From Calliopsis andreniformis (taxonomy: Eukaryota; Arthropoda; Insecta; Hymenoptera; Andrenidae), in NCBI RefSeq assembly GCF_051401765.1, contig NW_027480504.1, positions 744,001-808,000 on the forward strand: a stretch of DNA of 64,000 bases. Reading direction: 5' to 3'. The notes under the pieces are model-generated. The model was not told where the DNA came from. It ran no database searches and worked only from the letters and a program-made list of their open reading frames with translations. Numbering within the stretch: the stretch's first letter is position 1; every line of letters begins with the position of its first letter. The position numbers and the translations under genes were made by a program. Positions 41,501-55,349 of this stretch are shown here, piece after piece.

Positions 41501-42453
41501 TTCTCAGTCCTCAATGCTCAATCCTCAATCGTCAATCCTCAATCACCAATCCTCAATCTTCAATCCTCAATCCTCAATCATCAATCCTCAATCCTCAATT
41601 TTCAATCCTCAATACTCAATCTGCAATCCTCAATACTCAGTCCGCAATCCTGAATGCTCAATCCTCAATCCTCAATCTTCAATCCTCAATACTCAGTCTT
41701 CAATCCTCGATCCTCAATACTCAATCCTCAATCCTCATTCTTCAATCCTCAATACCCAATCCTCAATCTTCTATCCTCAATCCTCAATCCTCAATTCTCA
41801 ATCCTCGATCCTCAATCCTCGGACCTCAAACAGCAATACTCAACCCTCAGTCCTCGTCCTCAATCCTCAACCTTCAATACTGAATCCTCAATCTTCAATC
41901 ATCAATATTCAATCTTCAGTCCTCAATCCTCAATCCTCAATCCTCAAACCTCAATCCTCAACCGTCAGTCCTCGTCCTCAAACCTCAACCCTCAATCCTC
42001 AATCCTCAATGTTCAATCATCAATACTCAATCTTCAATCCTCAATCCTCAATCCTCAATCCTTAATCCTCAATCCTCAATATTCAATCCTCAATCCTTAG
42101 TCCACAAACCTCAATTCTGAATCCTCAATCCTGAGTCCTCAATCTTCAGCCCTCAGTCCTCAACAATCAGTAGTCAATCCTCAATCCTCAGTAGAATATC
42201 CTCAATTCACAGCTTTCAATACTCAATACTCGATCTGCAATCTTCAAACCACTATCGACAAACATCAATTCTCATCACTCAACCCTCAACACTCAGTCCT
42301 CAATGTTCAATCCTCAATCCTCAATTCTCAACCTTCAATCCTCAATACTGAAACGTCAATCCTCAACCCTCAATCCTCAATCCTCAATCCTCAATACTCA
42401 ATCCTCAATCCTCAATCCTCAATACTCAACCATCAATCCTCAATTCTCAATAC
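38581..42453 (+). repeat. Variant higher-order repeat c-h-e-c-c, with a 294-bp duplication
   Basis: The sequence from 38,581 restarts at 38,875 (294 bp, exactly 42 units). Blocks then follow as D-c 39381, h 39808 (altered), D-e 40073, D-c 41092 and D-c 42160 (1,068 bp apart). The part from about 39.4 kb to 42.5 kb recurs at offset 8,339. It shares its c-c portion with 1737-2919 rather than with the S-S-b portion of other cores. Confidence 0.83.
39823..39837 (+). other. Altered hairpin: GAATTC twice around a 3-base spacer
   Basis: One G-to-A change converts TCAGGATTC to TCAGAATTC. The old 7-bp stem is interrupted, but a new inverted repeat GAATTC-TCA-GAATTC appears. Confidence 0.72.
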
Positions 42454-44559
42454 TCAATAGAATATCCTGAATTCTCATGGTTCAATACTCAATCCACAAT
42501 ATTCAATAATCAAATCTGAATCCTCAAACATCAATTCTCAAAACTCAATCCTCAACACTCAGTCCTCTCTCATCAATCCTCCATCCTCAATCCTCAATCC
42601 TCAAGCGTCAATCCTCAATCCTCAACCCTCAATCCTCAGCCTTCAAACCTCCACCACGAATCCTCAATACTGAATCCTCAATCTTCAGCCATAAGACCTC
42701 AACAATCAATTGTCAATCCTCAATCCTCAATAGAATATCCTCAGTTCACAGTTTTCAATACTCAATCCCCATTCTTCGATCTTCAAATCTCAATCCACAA
42801 ACATGAATTCTCGTCACGCAACCCTCAACACTCAGTCCTCAATCTTCAATACTCAATCCTCAATCCTCAATACTCAATCTTCAATCCTAAATCCTCAATC
42901 CTCAATCCTCAATACTCAAACTGCAACCATCAATCCTCAGTCCTCACTCCTCAATCCTCATTCTTCAATCCTCAATACCGAATCCTCAACCTTCAATCCT
43001 CAATCCTCAATCCTCAATTCTCAATCCCCAATCCTCAATCCTCAGACTTCAAACACCAATACTCAACCCTCAGTCCTCGTCCTCAATCCACAGCCCTCAA
43101 TCCTCAATCCTCAATCTCCAATCATTAATATTCAATCTTCAATCCTCAATCCTCAATCCTCAATCCTCAACCCTCAACCCTCAATCCTCAGTCATCAAAC
43201 CTCAATCCGGAATCCTCAATCCTGAATGCTCAATCTTCAGCCGTCAGTCCTCAACAATCAGTTGTCAATACTCAATCTTCAATCCTCAATCCTCAATCCT
43301 CGGTCCTCAATCCTCAATCGTCAATCTCCAATCCTGAATACTCAATCTTCAATCCTCAATCCTCAATCCTCAATCCTCAATCCTCAATCCTCATTCTTCA
43401 ATCCTCAATACCCAATCCTCAGTCTTCAATCCTCAATCCTCAATCCTCAATTTTCAATCCTCAATACTCAGTCCTCAGTCCTCAAACCTCAATCCTCAAC
43501 CCCCAGCCCTCATCCTCAATCCTCAACCTTCAATCCTCAATCCTCAATCTTCAATCCTCAATACTCAATCTTCAATCCTCAATCCTCAGTCCACAATCTT
43601 CAATCCTCAATGCTCAATCCTCAATCCTCATTCTTCAATCCTCAATACACAATCCTCAATCTTCAATCCTCAATCCTCAATCCTCGATTCTCAATCCTCA
43701 ATACTCAGTCCTCAGTCCTCAAACCTCAATCCTCAACCCCCAGCCCTCATCCTCAATCCTCAATCCTCAATCCTCAATCCTCAATCTTCAATCCTCAATC
43801 CTCAGTCCACAATCTTCAATCCTCAATGCTCAATCCTCAATCCTCAATCCTCAGTCCTCAATCCTCAATCCTCAATCCTCAAACCTCAATCCTCAACCGT
43901 CAGTCCTCGTCCTCAAACCTCAACCCCCAGTCCTCAATCCTCAACCTTCAATCATCAATACTCTATCTTCAATCCTCAATCCTCAATCCTCAATCCTCTA
44001 TCCTCAATCCTCAATATTCAACGCACAACCCTCAACCATCAATCCACAATACTCAACCATCAATCCTCAATTCTCAATACTCAATAGAATATCCTGAATT
44101 CTCATGGTTCAATACTCAACCAACAATATTCAATAATCAAATCTGAATCCTCAAACATCAATTCTCAAAACTCAAAACTCAACACTCAGTCCTCTCTCAT
44201 CAATCCTCCATCCTCAATCCTCAATCCTCAAGCGTCAATCCTCAATCCTCAATCCTCAACCCTCAATCCTCAGCCCTGAAACCTCCACCACGAATCCTCA
44301 ATACTGAATCCTCAATCTTCAGCCATAAGACCTCAACAATCAATTGTCAATCCTCAATCCTCAATAGAATATCCTCAATTCACAGTTTTCAATTCTCAAT
44401 CCCCATTCTTCAATCTTCAAATCTCAATCCACAAACATCAATTCTCATCACGCAAGCCTCAACACTCAGTCCTCAATCTTCAATCCTCAATCCTCAATCC
44501 TCAATCTTCAATCCTCAATACTCAATCTTCAATACTCAATCCTCAATTCTCAATCCTCA
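42454..44559 (+). repeat. M-d cluster, two pairs
   Basis: M-d pairs at 42454/42699 and 44081/44333. It matches 17.2-19.3 kb closely (offset 25,278), with small changes such as TCAACCA for TCAATCC near 44,116. Confidence 0.83.
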
Positions 44560-47372
44560 ATGCTCAATACTCAATCGTCAATCCTCAATCCCCAATCCTC
44601 AATCTTCAATCCTCAATCCTCAATCCTCAATCCTCAATCCTCAATCCTCACTCTTCAATCCTCAATACTCAAACTGCAATCCGCAATCCTCAGTCCTCAC
44701 TCCTCAATCCTCATTCTTCAATCCTCAATACCGAATCCTCAACCTTCAATCCTCAATCCTCAATCCTCAATTCTCAATCCTCAATCCTCAATCCTCAGAC
44801 TTCAAACACCAATGCTCAACCCTCAGTCCTCGTCCTCAATCCACAGCCCTCAATCCTCAATCCTCAATCTTCAATCTATAATATTCAATCTTCAATCCTC
44901 AATCTTCAATCCTCAACCCTCAATCCTCAATACTCAATCCTCAATCCTCAATCTTCAATCCTCAATACTCAATCTTCAATCCACAATCCTCAATCCTCAA
45001 TCCTCAATCCACATTCTTCAATCCTCAACACCCAATCCTCAAACCTCAAACCTCAACCGTCAGTCCTCGTCCTCAATCCTCAATCCTCAATCTTCAATCC
45101 TCAATACTCAATCTTCAATCCGCAATCCTCAATCTTCAATCCTCAATCCTCAATCCTCAATTCTCAATCCTCAATCCTCAATCCTCAATCATCAGTCCTC
45201 AATCCTCAATTTTCAATCCTCAATCCTCAATCCTCAATCCTCAATGTTCAATCCGCAATACACAATCCTCAATCTTCAATCCTCAGTCCTCATTCCTCAA
45301 TCCTCAAACCTCAATCCTCAATCCTCAATCCACATTCTTCAATCCTCAACACCCAATCCTCAAACCTCAATCCTCAACCGTCAGTCCTCGTCCTCAATCC
45401 TCAATCCTCAATCTTCAATCCTCAGTACTCAATCTTCAATCCGCAATCCTCAATCTTCAATCCTCAATCCTCAATCCTCAATTCTCAATCCTCAATCCTC
45501 AATCCTCAATCATCAATCCTCAATCCTCAACTTTCAATCCTCAATCCTCAATCCTCAGTCCTCAATCCACATCCTTCAATCCTCAATACCCAATCCTCAA
45601 TCTACAATACTCAATCCTCGATCCTCAATTCTCAATCCTCAATCCTCAGTCCTCAGTCCTCAAACCTCAATCCTCGACCCTCAGCCCTCATCCTCAATCC
45701 CCAATCCTCAATCCTCAATCCTCAATCCTCAATGTTCAACCCGCAATACACAATCCTCAACTTTCGATCCTCAATCCTCATTCCTCAATCCTCAAACCTC
45801 AATCCTCAATCCTCAATCCTCAGTCCTCGAACCTCAAACCTGTATCCTCAATACTGAATCCTCAATCTTCAGACCTCAGTCCTCAACAATCAGTTGTCAA
45901 TTATCAATCCTCAATAGAATATCATCAATTCACTGTTTTCAATACTCAATTCTCAATCTGCAATTATCAAATCTCTATCAACAAACATCAATTCTCATCA
46001 TTCAACCCTCAACACTCAGTCCCCAATCCTCAATCTTCAATACTCAATCCTCAATCCTCAATCCTCGATCCTCAATCTTCAATCCTCAATACTCGATCCT
46101 CAATCCTCAATCCTCAATCCTCAATCTTCAATCCTCAATTCTCAATCCTCGGTCCTCAATCCTCAATCGTCAATCTCCAATTCTGAATACTCAATCTTCA
46201 ATCCTCAATCCTCAATCCTCAATCCTCAATCCTCATTCTTCAATCCTCAATACCCAATCCTCAATCTTCAATCCTCAATCCTCAATCCTCGATTCTCAAT
46301 CCTCAATACTCAGTCCTCAGTCCTCAAACCTCAATCCTCAACCCCCAGCCCTCATCCTCAATCCTCAATCCTCAATCCTCAATCCTCAATCCTCACTCTT
46401 CAATCCTCAATACTCAAACTGCAATCCGCAATCCTCAATCCTCACTCCTCAATCCTCATTCTTCAATCCTCAATACCGAATCCTCAACCTTCAATCCTCA
46501 ATCCTCAATCCTCAATTCTCAATCCTCAATCCTCAATCCTCAGACTTCAAACACCAATGCTCAACCCTCAGTCCTCGTCCTCAATCCACAGCCCTCAATC
46601 CTCAATCCTCAATCTTCAATCTATAATATTCAATCTTCAATCCTCAATCTTCAATCCTCAACCCTCAATCCTCAATACTCAATCCTCAATCCTCAATCTT
46701 CAATCCTCAATACTCAATCTTCAATCCACAATCCTCAATCCTCAATCCTCAATCCACATTCTTCAATCCTCAACACCCAATCCTCAAACCTCAAACCTCA
46801 ACCGTCAGTCCTCGTCCTCAATCCTCAATCCTCAATCTTCAATCCTCAATACTCAATCTTCAATCCGCAATCCTCAATCTTCAATCCTCAATCCTCAATC
46901 CTCAATTCTCAATCCTCAATCCTCAATCCTCAATCATCAGTCCTCAATCCTCAATTTTCAATCCTCAATCCTCAATCCTCAATCCTCAATGTTCAATCCG
47001 CAATACACAATCCTCAATCTTCAATCCTCAGTCCTCATTCCTCAATCCTCAAACCTCAATCCTCAATCCTCAATCCACATTCTTCAATCCTCAACACCCA
47101 ATCCTCAAACCTCAATCCTCAACCGTCAGTCCTCGTCCTCAATCCTCAATCCTCAATCTTCAATCCTCAGTACTCAATCTTCAATCCGCAATCCTCAATC
47201 TTCAATCCTCAATCCTCAATCCTCAATTCTCAATCCTCAATCCTCAATCCTCAATCATCAATCCTCAATCCTCAATTTTCAATCCTCAATCCTCAATCCT
47301 CAATCCTCAATCCTCAATTTTCAATCCTCAATACTCAATCTGCAATCCTCAATACTCAGTCCGCAATACTGA
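44560..47372 (+). repeat. Chimeric segment: P joined to the S-b part of another copy
   Basis: The first kilobase follows the P pattern of 28,094-29,050. Near 45,530-45,560 it switches to the second S unit, continuing to D-b 45883 and a further P segment at offset 13,949 from 31.6-33.4 kb. The c-h-e part of one core is therefore missing. The fused frame 44560-46626 reads 688 codons without a stop, a product of the junction and not of selection. Confidence 0.8.
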
Positions 47373-50300
47373 ATGCTCAATCTTCAATCCTCAATCTTCA
47401 ATCCTCAATACTCAGTCTTCAATCCTCGATCCTCAATACTCAATCCTCAATCCTCATTCTTCAATCCTCAATACCCAATCCTCAATCTTCAATCCTCAAT
47501 CCTCAATCCTCAATTCTCAATCCTCGATCCTCAATCCTCGGACCTCAAACAGCAATACTCAACCCTCAATGTTCAATCATCAATACTCAATCTTCAATCC
47601 TCAACCCTCAATCCTCAATCCTTAATCCTCAATCCTCAATATTCAATCCTCAATCATCAGTCCACAAACCTCAGTTCTGAATCCTCAATCCTGAGTCCTC
47701 AATCTTCAGCCCTCAGTCCTCATCAATCAGTAGTCAATCCTCAATCCTCAGTAGAATATCCTCAATTCACAGCTTTCAACACTCAATACTCGATCTGCAA
47801 TCTTCAAACCACTATCCACAAACATCAATTCTCATCACTCAACCCTCAACACTCAGTCCTCAATGTTCAATCCTCAATCCTCAATTCTCAATCTTCAATG
47901 CTCAATGCTGAACCTTCAATCCTCAATCCTCAATCCTCAATCCTCAATTCTCAATACGCAATCCTCAATCCCCAATCCTCAATCCTCAATCTTCAATCCT
48001 CAATACTCAATCTTCAAACCTCAATCCTCAATCCTCAATCCTCAATCATCAATCCTCAATCATCAATCCTCAATTTTCAATACTCAATCCTCAACGCTCA
48101 ATCCTCAATCCTCAATACTCAACCATCAATCCTCAATTCTCAATACTCAATAGAATATCCTGAATTCTCAGAATTCTATACTCAAACCTCAATCCTCAAC
48201 CCTCAGCCCTCATTCTCAATCCTCAATCCACAATCCTCAAACCTCAATCCTCAACCGTCAGTCCTCGTCCTCAATCCTCAACCCTCAATCCTCAATCCTC
48301 CCATCTTCAATCATCAATACTCAATCTTCAATACTCAATTCTCAATCCTCAGTCCTCAAACCTCAATCCTGAATCCTCAATCCTGAATCCTCAATCTTCA
48401 GCCCTGTGTCCTCAACAATCAGTTGTCAATCCTCAATCCTCAATAGAATATCCTCAATTCACAGTTTTCAATACTCAGTACTCAATCTGCAATCTTCAGA
48501 TCTCTATCCACAAACACCAATTCTTATCATTCAACACTGAATACTCAGTCCCTAATCCTCAATCCTCAATCCTCAATCCTCAATCCTCAATCCTCAATCC
48601 TCAATCTTAATATTCAATCCTCAATACTCAATCTTCAATCCTCAATCCTCAATCCTCAATCCTCAAACCTCAATCTTCAATCCTCAATACTCAATCTTCA
48701 ATACTCAATCCTCAATCCTCAATCCTCAATCCTCAATCCTCAATCCTCAATCGTCAATCTTCAGTCCTCAATACTCAATCTTCAACCCTCAATCCTCAAT
48801 CCTCAATCCTCAATCCTCAATCTTCAATCTTCAATCCTCAATCCTCAATCATCAATCCTCAATCCTCAATTTTCAATCCTCAATACTCAATCTGCAATCC
48901 TCAATACTCAGTCCGCAATCCTGAATGCTCAATCCTCAATCCTCAATCTTCAATCCTCAATACTCAGTCTTCAATCCTCGATCCTCAATACTCAATCCTC
49001 AATACTCATTCTTCAATCCTCAATACCCAATCCTCAATCTTCTATCCTCAATCCTCAATCCTCAATTCTCAATCCTCGATCCTCAATCCTCGGACCTCAA
49101 ACAGCAATACTCAACCCTCAGTCCTCGTCCTCAATCCTCAACCATCAATACTGAATCCTCAATCTTCAATCATCAATATTCAATCTTCAGTCCTCAATCC
49201 TCAATCCTCAATCCTCAAACCTCAATCCTCAACCGTCAGTCCTCGTCCTCAAACCTCAACCCTCAATCCTCAATCCTCAATGTTCAATCATCAATACTCA
49301 ATCTTCAATCCTCAATCCTCAATCCTCAATCCTTAATCCTCAATCCTCAATATTCAATCCTCAATCCTTAGTCCACAAACCTCAATTCTGAATCCTCAAT
49401 CCTGAGTCCTCAATCTTCAGCCCTCAGTCCTCAACAATCAGTAGTCAATCCTCAATCCTCAGTAGAATATCCTCAATTCACAGCTTTCAATACTCAATAC
49501 TCGATCTGCAATCTTCAAACCACTATCGACAAACATCAATTCTCATCACTCAACCCTCAACACTCAGTCCTCAATGTTCAATCCTCAATACTCAATTCTC
49601 AATCTTCAATCCTCAATACTGAAACTTGAATCCTCAATCCTCAATCCTCAATCCTCAATCCTCAATACTCAATCCTCAATCCTCAATCCTCAATTCTCAA
49701 ACCTCAATCCTCAGTCCTCAGACCTCAAACCTCTACCCTCAACCCTCAGCCCTCATCCTCAATCCTCAATCCTCAATCCTCAATCCTCAATCCTCAATCT
49801 TCAATCCTCAATACTCAATCTTCAATAATCAATCCTCAATTCTCAGTCCTCAATGCTCAATCCTCAATCGTCAATCCTCAATCACCAATCCTCAATCTTC
49901 AATCCTCAATCCTCAATCATCAATCCTCAATCCTCAATTTTCAATCCTCAATACTCAATCTGCAATCCTCAATACTCAGTCCGCAATCCTGAATGCTCAA
50001 TCCTCAATCCTCAATCTTCAATCCTCAATACTCAGTCTTCAATCCTCGATCCTCAATACTCAATCCTCAATCCTCATTCTTCAATCCTCAATACCCAATC
50101 CTCAATCTTCTATCCTCAATCCTCAATCCTCAATTCTCAATCCTCGATCCTCAATCCTCGGACCTCAAACAGCAATACTCAACCCTCAGTCCTCGTCCTC
50201 AATCCTCAACCTTCAATACTGAATCCTCAATCTTCAATCATCAATATTCAATCTTCAGTCCTCAATCCTCAATCCTCAATCCTCAAACCTCAATCCTCAA

Positions 50301-50792
50301 CCGTCAGTCCTCGTCCTCAAACCTCAACCCTCAATCCTCAATCCTCAATGTTCAATCATCAATACTCAATCTTCAATCCTCAATCCTCAATCCTCAATCC
50401 TTAATCCTCAATCCTCAATATTCAATCCTCAATCCTTAGTCCACAAACCTCAATTCTGAATCCTCAATCCTGAGTCCTCAATCTTCAGCCCTCAGTCCTC
50501 AACAATCAGATGTCAATCCTCAATCCTCAGTAGAATATCCTCAATTCACAGCTTTCAATACTCAATACTCGATCTGCAATCTTCAAACCACTATCGACAA
50601 ACATCAATTCTCATCACTCAACCCTCAACACTCAGTCCTCAATGTTCAATCCTCAATCCTCAATTCTCAACCTTCAATCCTCAATACTGAAACGTCAATC
50701 CTCAACCCTCAATCCTCAATCCTCAATCCTCAATACTCAATCCTCAATCCTCAATCCTCAATACTCAACCATCAATCCTCAATTCTCAATAC
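47373..50792 (+). repeat. Variant higher-order repeat c-h-e-c-c, second copy (8,339 bp)
   Basis: D-c 47720, h 48147 (altered as at 39808), D-e 48412, D-c 49431, D-c 50499. Landmarks at 39524, 40586, 41235 and 42803 recur exactly 8,339 bp later. The very beginning, 47373-47862, instead matches the ordinary core layout, 159 bp shorter than at 38,875. Confidence 0.85.
48162..48176 (+). other. Altered hairpin, second copy
   Basis: Same GAATTC-TCA-GAATTC arrangement as at 39823, exactly 8,339 bp downstream, so the change predates that duplication. Confidence 0.72.
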
Positions 50793-53384
50793 TCAATAGA
50801 ATATCCTGAATTCTCATGGTTCAATACTCAATCCACAATATTCAATAATCAAATCTGAATCCTCAAACGTCAATTCTCAAAACTCAATCCTCAACACTCA
50901 GTCCTCTCTCATCAATCCTCCATCCTCAATCCTCAATCCTCAAGCGTCAATCCTCAATCCTCAACCCTCAATCCTCAGCCCTCAAACCTCCACCACGAAT
51001 CCTCAATACTGAATCCTCAATCTTCAGCCATAAGACCTCAACAATCAATTGTCAATCCTCAATCCTCAATAGAATATCCTCAGTTCACAGTTTTCAATAC
51101 TCAATCCCCATTCTTCAATCTTCAAATCTCAATCCACAAACATGAATCCTCGTCACGCAACCCTCAACACTCAGTCCTCAATCTTCAATACTCAATCCTC
51201 AATCCTCAATACTCAATCTTCAATCCTAAATCCTCAATCCTCAATCCTCAATACTCAAACTGCAACCATCAATCCTCAGTCCTCACTCCTCAATCCTCAT
51301 TCTTCAATCCTCAATACCGAATCCTCAACCTTCAATCCTCAATCATCAATCCTCAATTCTCAATCCCCAATCCTCAATCCTCAGACTTCAAACACCAATA
51401 CTCAACCCTCAGTCCTCGTCCTCAATCCACAGCCCTCAATCCTCAATCGTCAATCTCCAATCCTGAATACTCAATCTTCAATCCTCAATCCTCAATCCTC
51501 AATCCTCAATCCTCAATCCTCATTCTTCAATCCTCAATACCCAATCCTCAGTATTCAATCTTCAATCCTCAATCCTCAATTTTCAATCCTCAATACTCAG
51601 TCCTCAGTCCTCAAACCTCAATCCTCAACCCCCAGCCCTCATCCTCAATCCTCAACCTTCAATCCTCAATCCTCAATCTTCAATCCTCAATACTCAATCT
51701 TCAATCCTCAATCCTCAGTCCACAATCTTCAATCCTCAATGCTCAATCCTCAATCCTCATTCTTCAATCCTCAATACACAATCCTCAATCTTCAATCCTC
51801 AATCCTCAATCCTCGATTCTCAATCCTCAATACTCAGTCCTCAGTCCTCAAACCTCAATCCTCAACCCCCAGCCCTCATCCTCAATCCTCAATCCTCAAT
51901 CCTCAATCCTCAATCTTCAATCCTCAATCCTCAGTCCACAATCTTCAATCCTCAATGCTCAATCCTCAATCCTCAATCCTCAGTCCTCAATCCTCAATCC
52001 TCAATCCTCAAACCTCAATCCTCAACCGTCAGTCCTCGTCCTCAAACCTCAACCCCCAGTCCTCAATCCTCAACCTTCAATCATGAATACTCTATCTTCA
52101 ATCCTCAATCCTCAATCCTCAATCCTCTATCCTCAATCCTCAATATTCAACGCACAACCCTCAACGATCAATCCACAATACTCAACCATCAATCCTCAAT
52201 TCTCAATACTCAATAGAATATCCTGAATTCTCATGGTTCAATACTCAACCAACAATATTCAATAATCAAATCTGAATCCTCAAACATCAATTCTCAAAAC
52301 TCAAAACTCAACACTCAGTCCTCTCTCATCAATCCTCCATCCTCAATCCTCAATCCTCAAGCGTCAATCCTCAATCCTCAATCCTCAACCCTCAATCCTC
52401 AGCCCTGAAACCTCCACCACGAATCCTCAATACTGAATCCTCAATCTTCAGCCATAAGACCACAACAATCAATTGTCAATCCTCAATCCTCAATAGAATA
52501 TCCTCAATTCACAGTTTTCAATTCTCAATCCCCATTCTTCAATCTTCAAATCTCAATCCACAAACATCAATTCTCATCACTCAGCCCTCAACACTCAGTC
52601 CCCAATACTCAATCTTCAATCCTCAATCCTCAATCCTCAATCCTCAATCCTCAGTCCTCAATACTCAATCCTCAATCCTCAATTCTCAATCCTCAATGCT
52701 CAATACTCAATCGTCAATCCTCAATCCCCAATCCTCAATGTTCAATCCTCAATCCTCAATCCGCAATCCTCAATCCTCAATCTTCAATCCTCAAACCTCA
52801 ATCATCAACCGTCAGTACTCGTCCTCAAACCTCAACACCCAATCCTCAATCCTCAACCTTCAATCATCAATACTCTATCTTCAATCCTCAATCCTCAATC
52901 CTCAATCCTCAATCCTCAATCCTCAATATTCAACGCACAACCCTCAGCCATCAATGCTCAACACTCAACCATCAATCCTCAATTCTCAATGCTGAATAGA
53001 ATATCCTGAATTCTCATGGTACAATACTCAATCCACACTATTCGATAATCAAATCTGAAACCTCAAACATCAATTCTCAAAACTCAATCCTCAACACTCA
53101 GTCCTCTCTCAACAATCCTCCATCCTCAATCCTCAATCCTCAAGCGTCAATCCTCAATCCTCAATCCTCAACCCTCAATCCTCAGTCCTCAAACCTCCAC
53201 CACGAATCCTCAATTCTGAATCGTCAATCTTCAGCCATGAGACCTCAACAATCAATTGTCAATCCTCATTCCTCAATAGAATATCCTCAATTCACAGTTT
53301 TCAATACTCAACCCCATTCTTCAATCTTCAAATCTCAATCCACAAACCTCAATTCTCATCACGCAACCCTCAACACTTAGTCCT
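50793..53384 (+). repeat. M-d cluster, three pairs, with a 210-bp deletion
   Basis: M-d pairs at 50793/51038, 52210/52462 and 52993/53245. Relative to 42.5-44.5 kb, about 210 bp (30 units) are missing near 51,440. The third pair is the most diverged: TGAATAG opens its M block and the D-d carries several private changes. Confidence 0.82.
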
Positions 53385-55349
53385 CAATCTGCAATCCTCA
53401 ATCCTCAATCCTCAATCTTCAATCCTCAATACTCAATCCTCAATCTTCAATCCTCAATCCTCAGTCCTCAATCCTCAATCCACATTCTTCAATCCTCAAC
53501 ACCCAATACTCCATCTTCAATCCTCATTCCTCAATCCTCAATTCTCAATCCTCAATCCTCAATCCTCAGACCTCAAACATCAATACTCAACCGTCAGTCC
53601 TCGTCCTCAGTCCACAACCCTCAATCGTCGATCCTCAATTTTCAATCATCAATATTCAATCTTCTATCCTCAATCCTCAATCCTCAATCCTCAATACTCA
53701 ATCCTCATTGTTCAATGTTCAATCCTCAATACCCAATACTCAATCTTCAATCCTCAATCCTCAATCCTCAATCCTCAATCCTCAATCCTCAATCCTCAAT
53801 CCACAGTCCTCAAACCTCAATCCTGAATCCTCAATCCTCAGCCCTCAGTCCTCAACAATCAGTTGTCAATCCTTAATCCTCAATAGAGTATCCTCAATTC
53901 ACAGGTTTCAATACTCAATACTCAACCTCCAATCTTCAAATCCCTATCCACAAACATCAATTCTCATCACTCAGCCCTCAACACTCAGTCCCCAATACTC
54001 AATCTTCAATCCTCAATCCTCAATCCTCAATCCTCAATCCTCAGTCCTCAATACTCAATCCTCAATCCTCAATTCTCAATCCTCAATGCTCAATACTCAA
54101 TCGTCAATCCTCAATCCCCAATCCTCAATGTTCAATCCTCAATCCTCAATCCGCAATCCTCAATCCTCAATCTTCAATCCTCAATAATCAATCTTCAATC
54201 CTCAATCCTCAACCCTCAATCCTCAATGCTCAATCCTCAATCCTCAACCTTCAAACCTCAATACTCAAACTGCAATCCTCAATCCTCAGTCCTCACTCCT
54301 CAATCCTCATTCTTCAATCCTCAATACCGAATCCTCAATCTTCAATGCTCAATCCTCAATCCTCAATTCTCAATCCTCAATCCTCAATCCTCAGACTTCA
54401 AACACCAATACTCAAGCCCCAGTCCTCGTCCTCAACCCACAACCCTCAACCCTCAATCCTCAATCTTCAATCTATAATATTCAATCTTCAATCCTCAATC
54501 CTCAATCCTCAATCCTCAACCCTCAATCCTCAATGTTCAATCCTCAATACGCAATCCTCAGTCTTCAATCCTCAATCCTCAATACTCAATCCTCAATCCT
54601 CAATACTCAGTCCTCAATCCTCAATCTTCAATCGTCAATCCTCAATCCTCAATGCGCAATCTTCAATCCTCAATACTGAATCTTCAATCCTCAATCCTCA
54701 ATCCTCAATCCTCAATCCTCATTCTTCAATTCTCAACACCCAATCCTCAATCTTCAATCCTCAATGTTCAATCCGCAATACCCAATCCTCAGACTTCAAA
54801 CACCAATACTCAAGCCTCAGTCCTCGTCCTCAACCCACAACTCTCAATCCTCAATCCTCAAACATCAATCTATAATATTCAATCTTCAATCCTCAATCTT
54901 CAATCCTCAACCCTCAATCCTCAATCCTCAATCCTCAATCCTCAATCCTCAATCTTCAATCCTCAATACTCAATCTTCAATCCACAATCATCAATCCTCA
55001 ATCCACAATCCACATTCTTGAATCCTCAACACCAAATCCTCAATCTTCAATCCTCATTCCACAGTCCTTAATTCTCAATCCTCAATCCTCAACCCTCAGA
55101 CCTCAAACATCAATACTCAACCCTCAGTCCTCGTCCTCAATCCACAACCCTCAATTCTCGATCCTCAATACTCAATCTTCAATAATCAATCCTCAATTCT
55201 CAATCCTCAATACTCAATCCTCAATCGTCAATCCTCAATCAATAATCCTCAATCTTCAATCCTCAATCCTCAATCATCAATACTCAATCCTCAATTTTCA
55301 ATCCTCAATACTCAATCTGCAATCCTCAATACTCAGTCCGCAATCCTCA
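53385..55349 (+). repeat. Diverged array segment with D-a block and ~398-bp duplication
   Basis: A stretch from about 53,472 resembles 361-1,000, including the D-a block at 53852. The ATAATAT marker occurs near 54,475 and again about 398 bp later, defining a short, less exact tandem duplication. Order is less regular than in the central arrays. No gene is seen. Confidence 0.75.
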
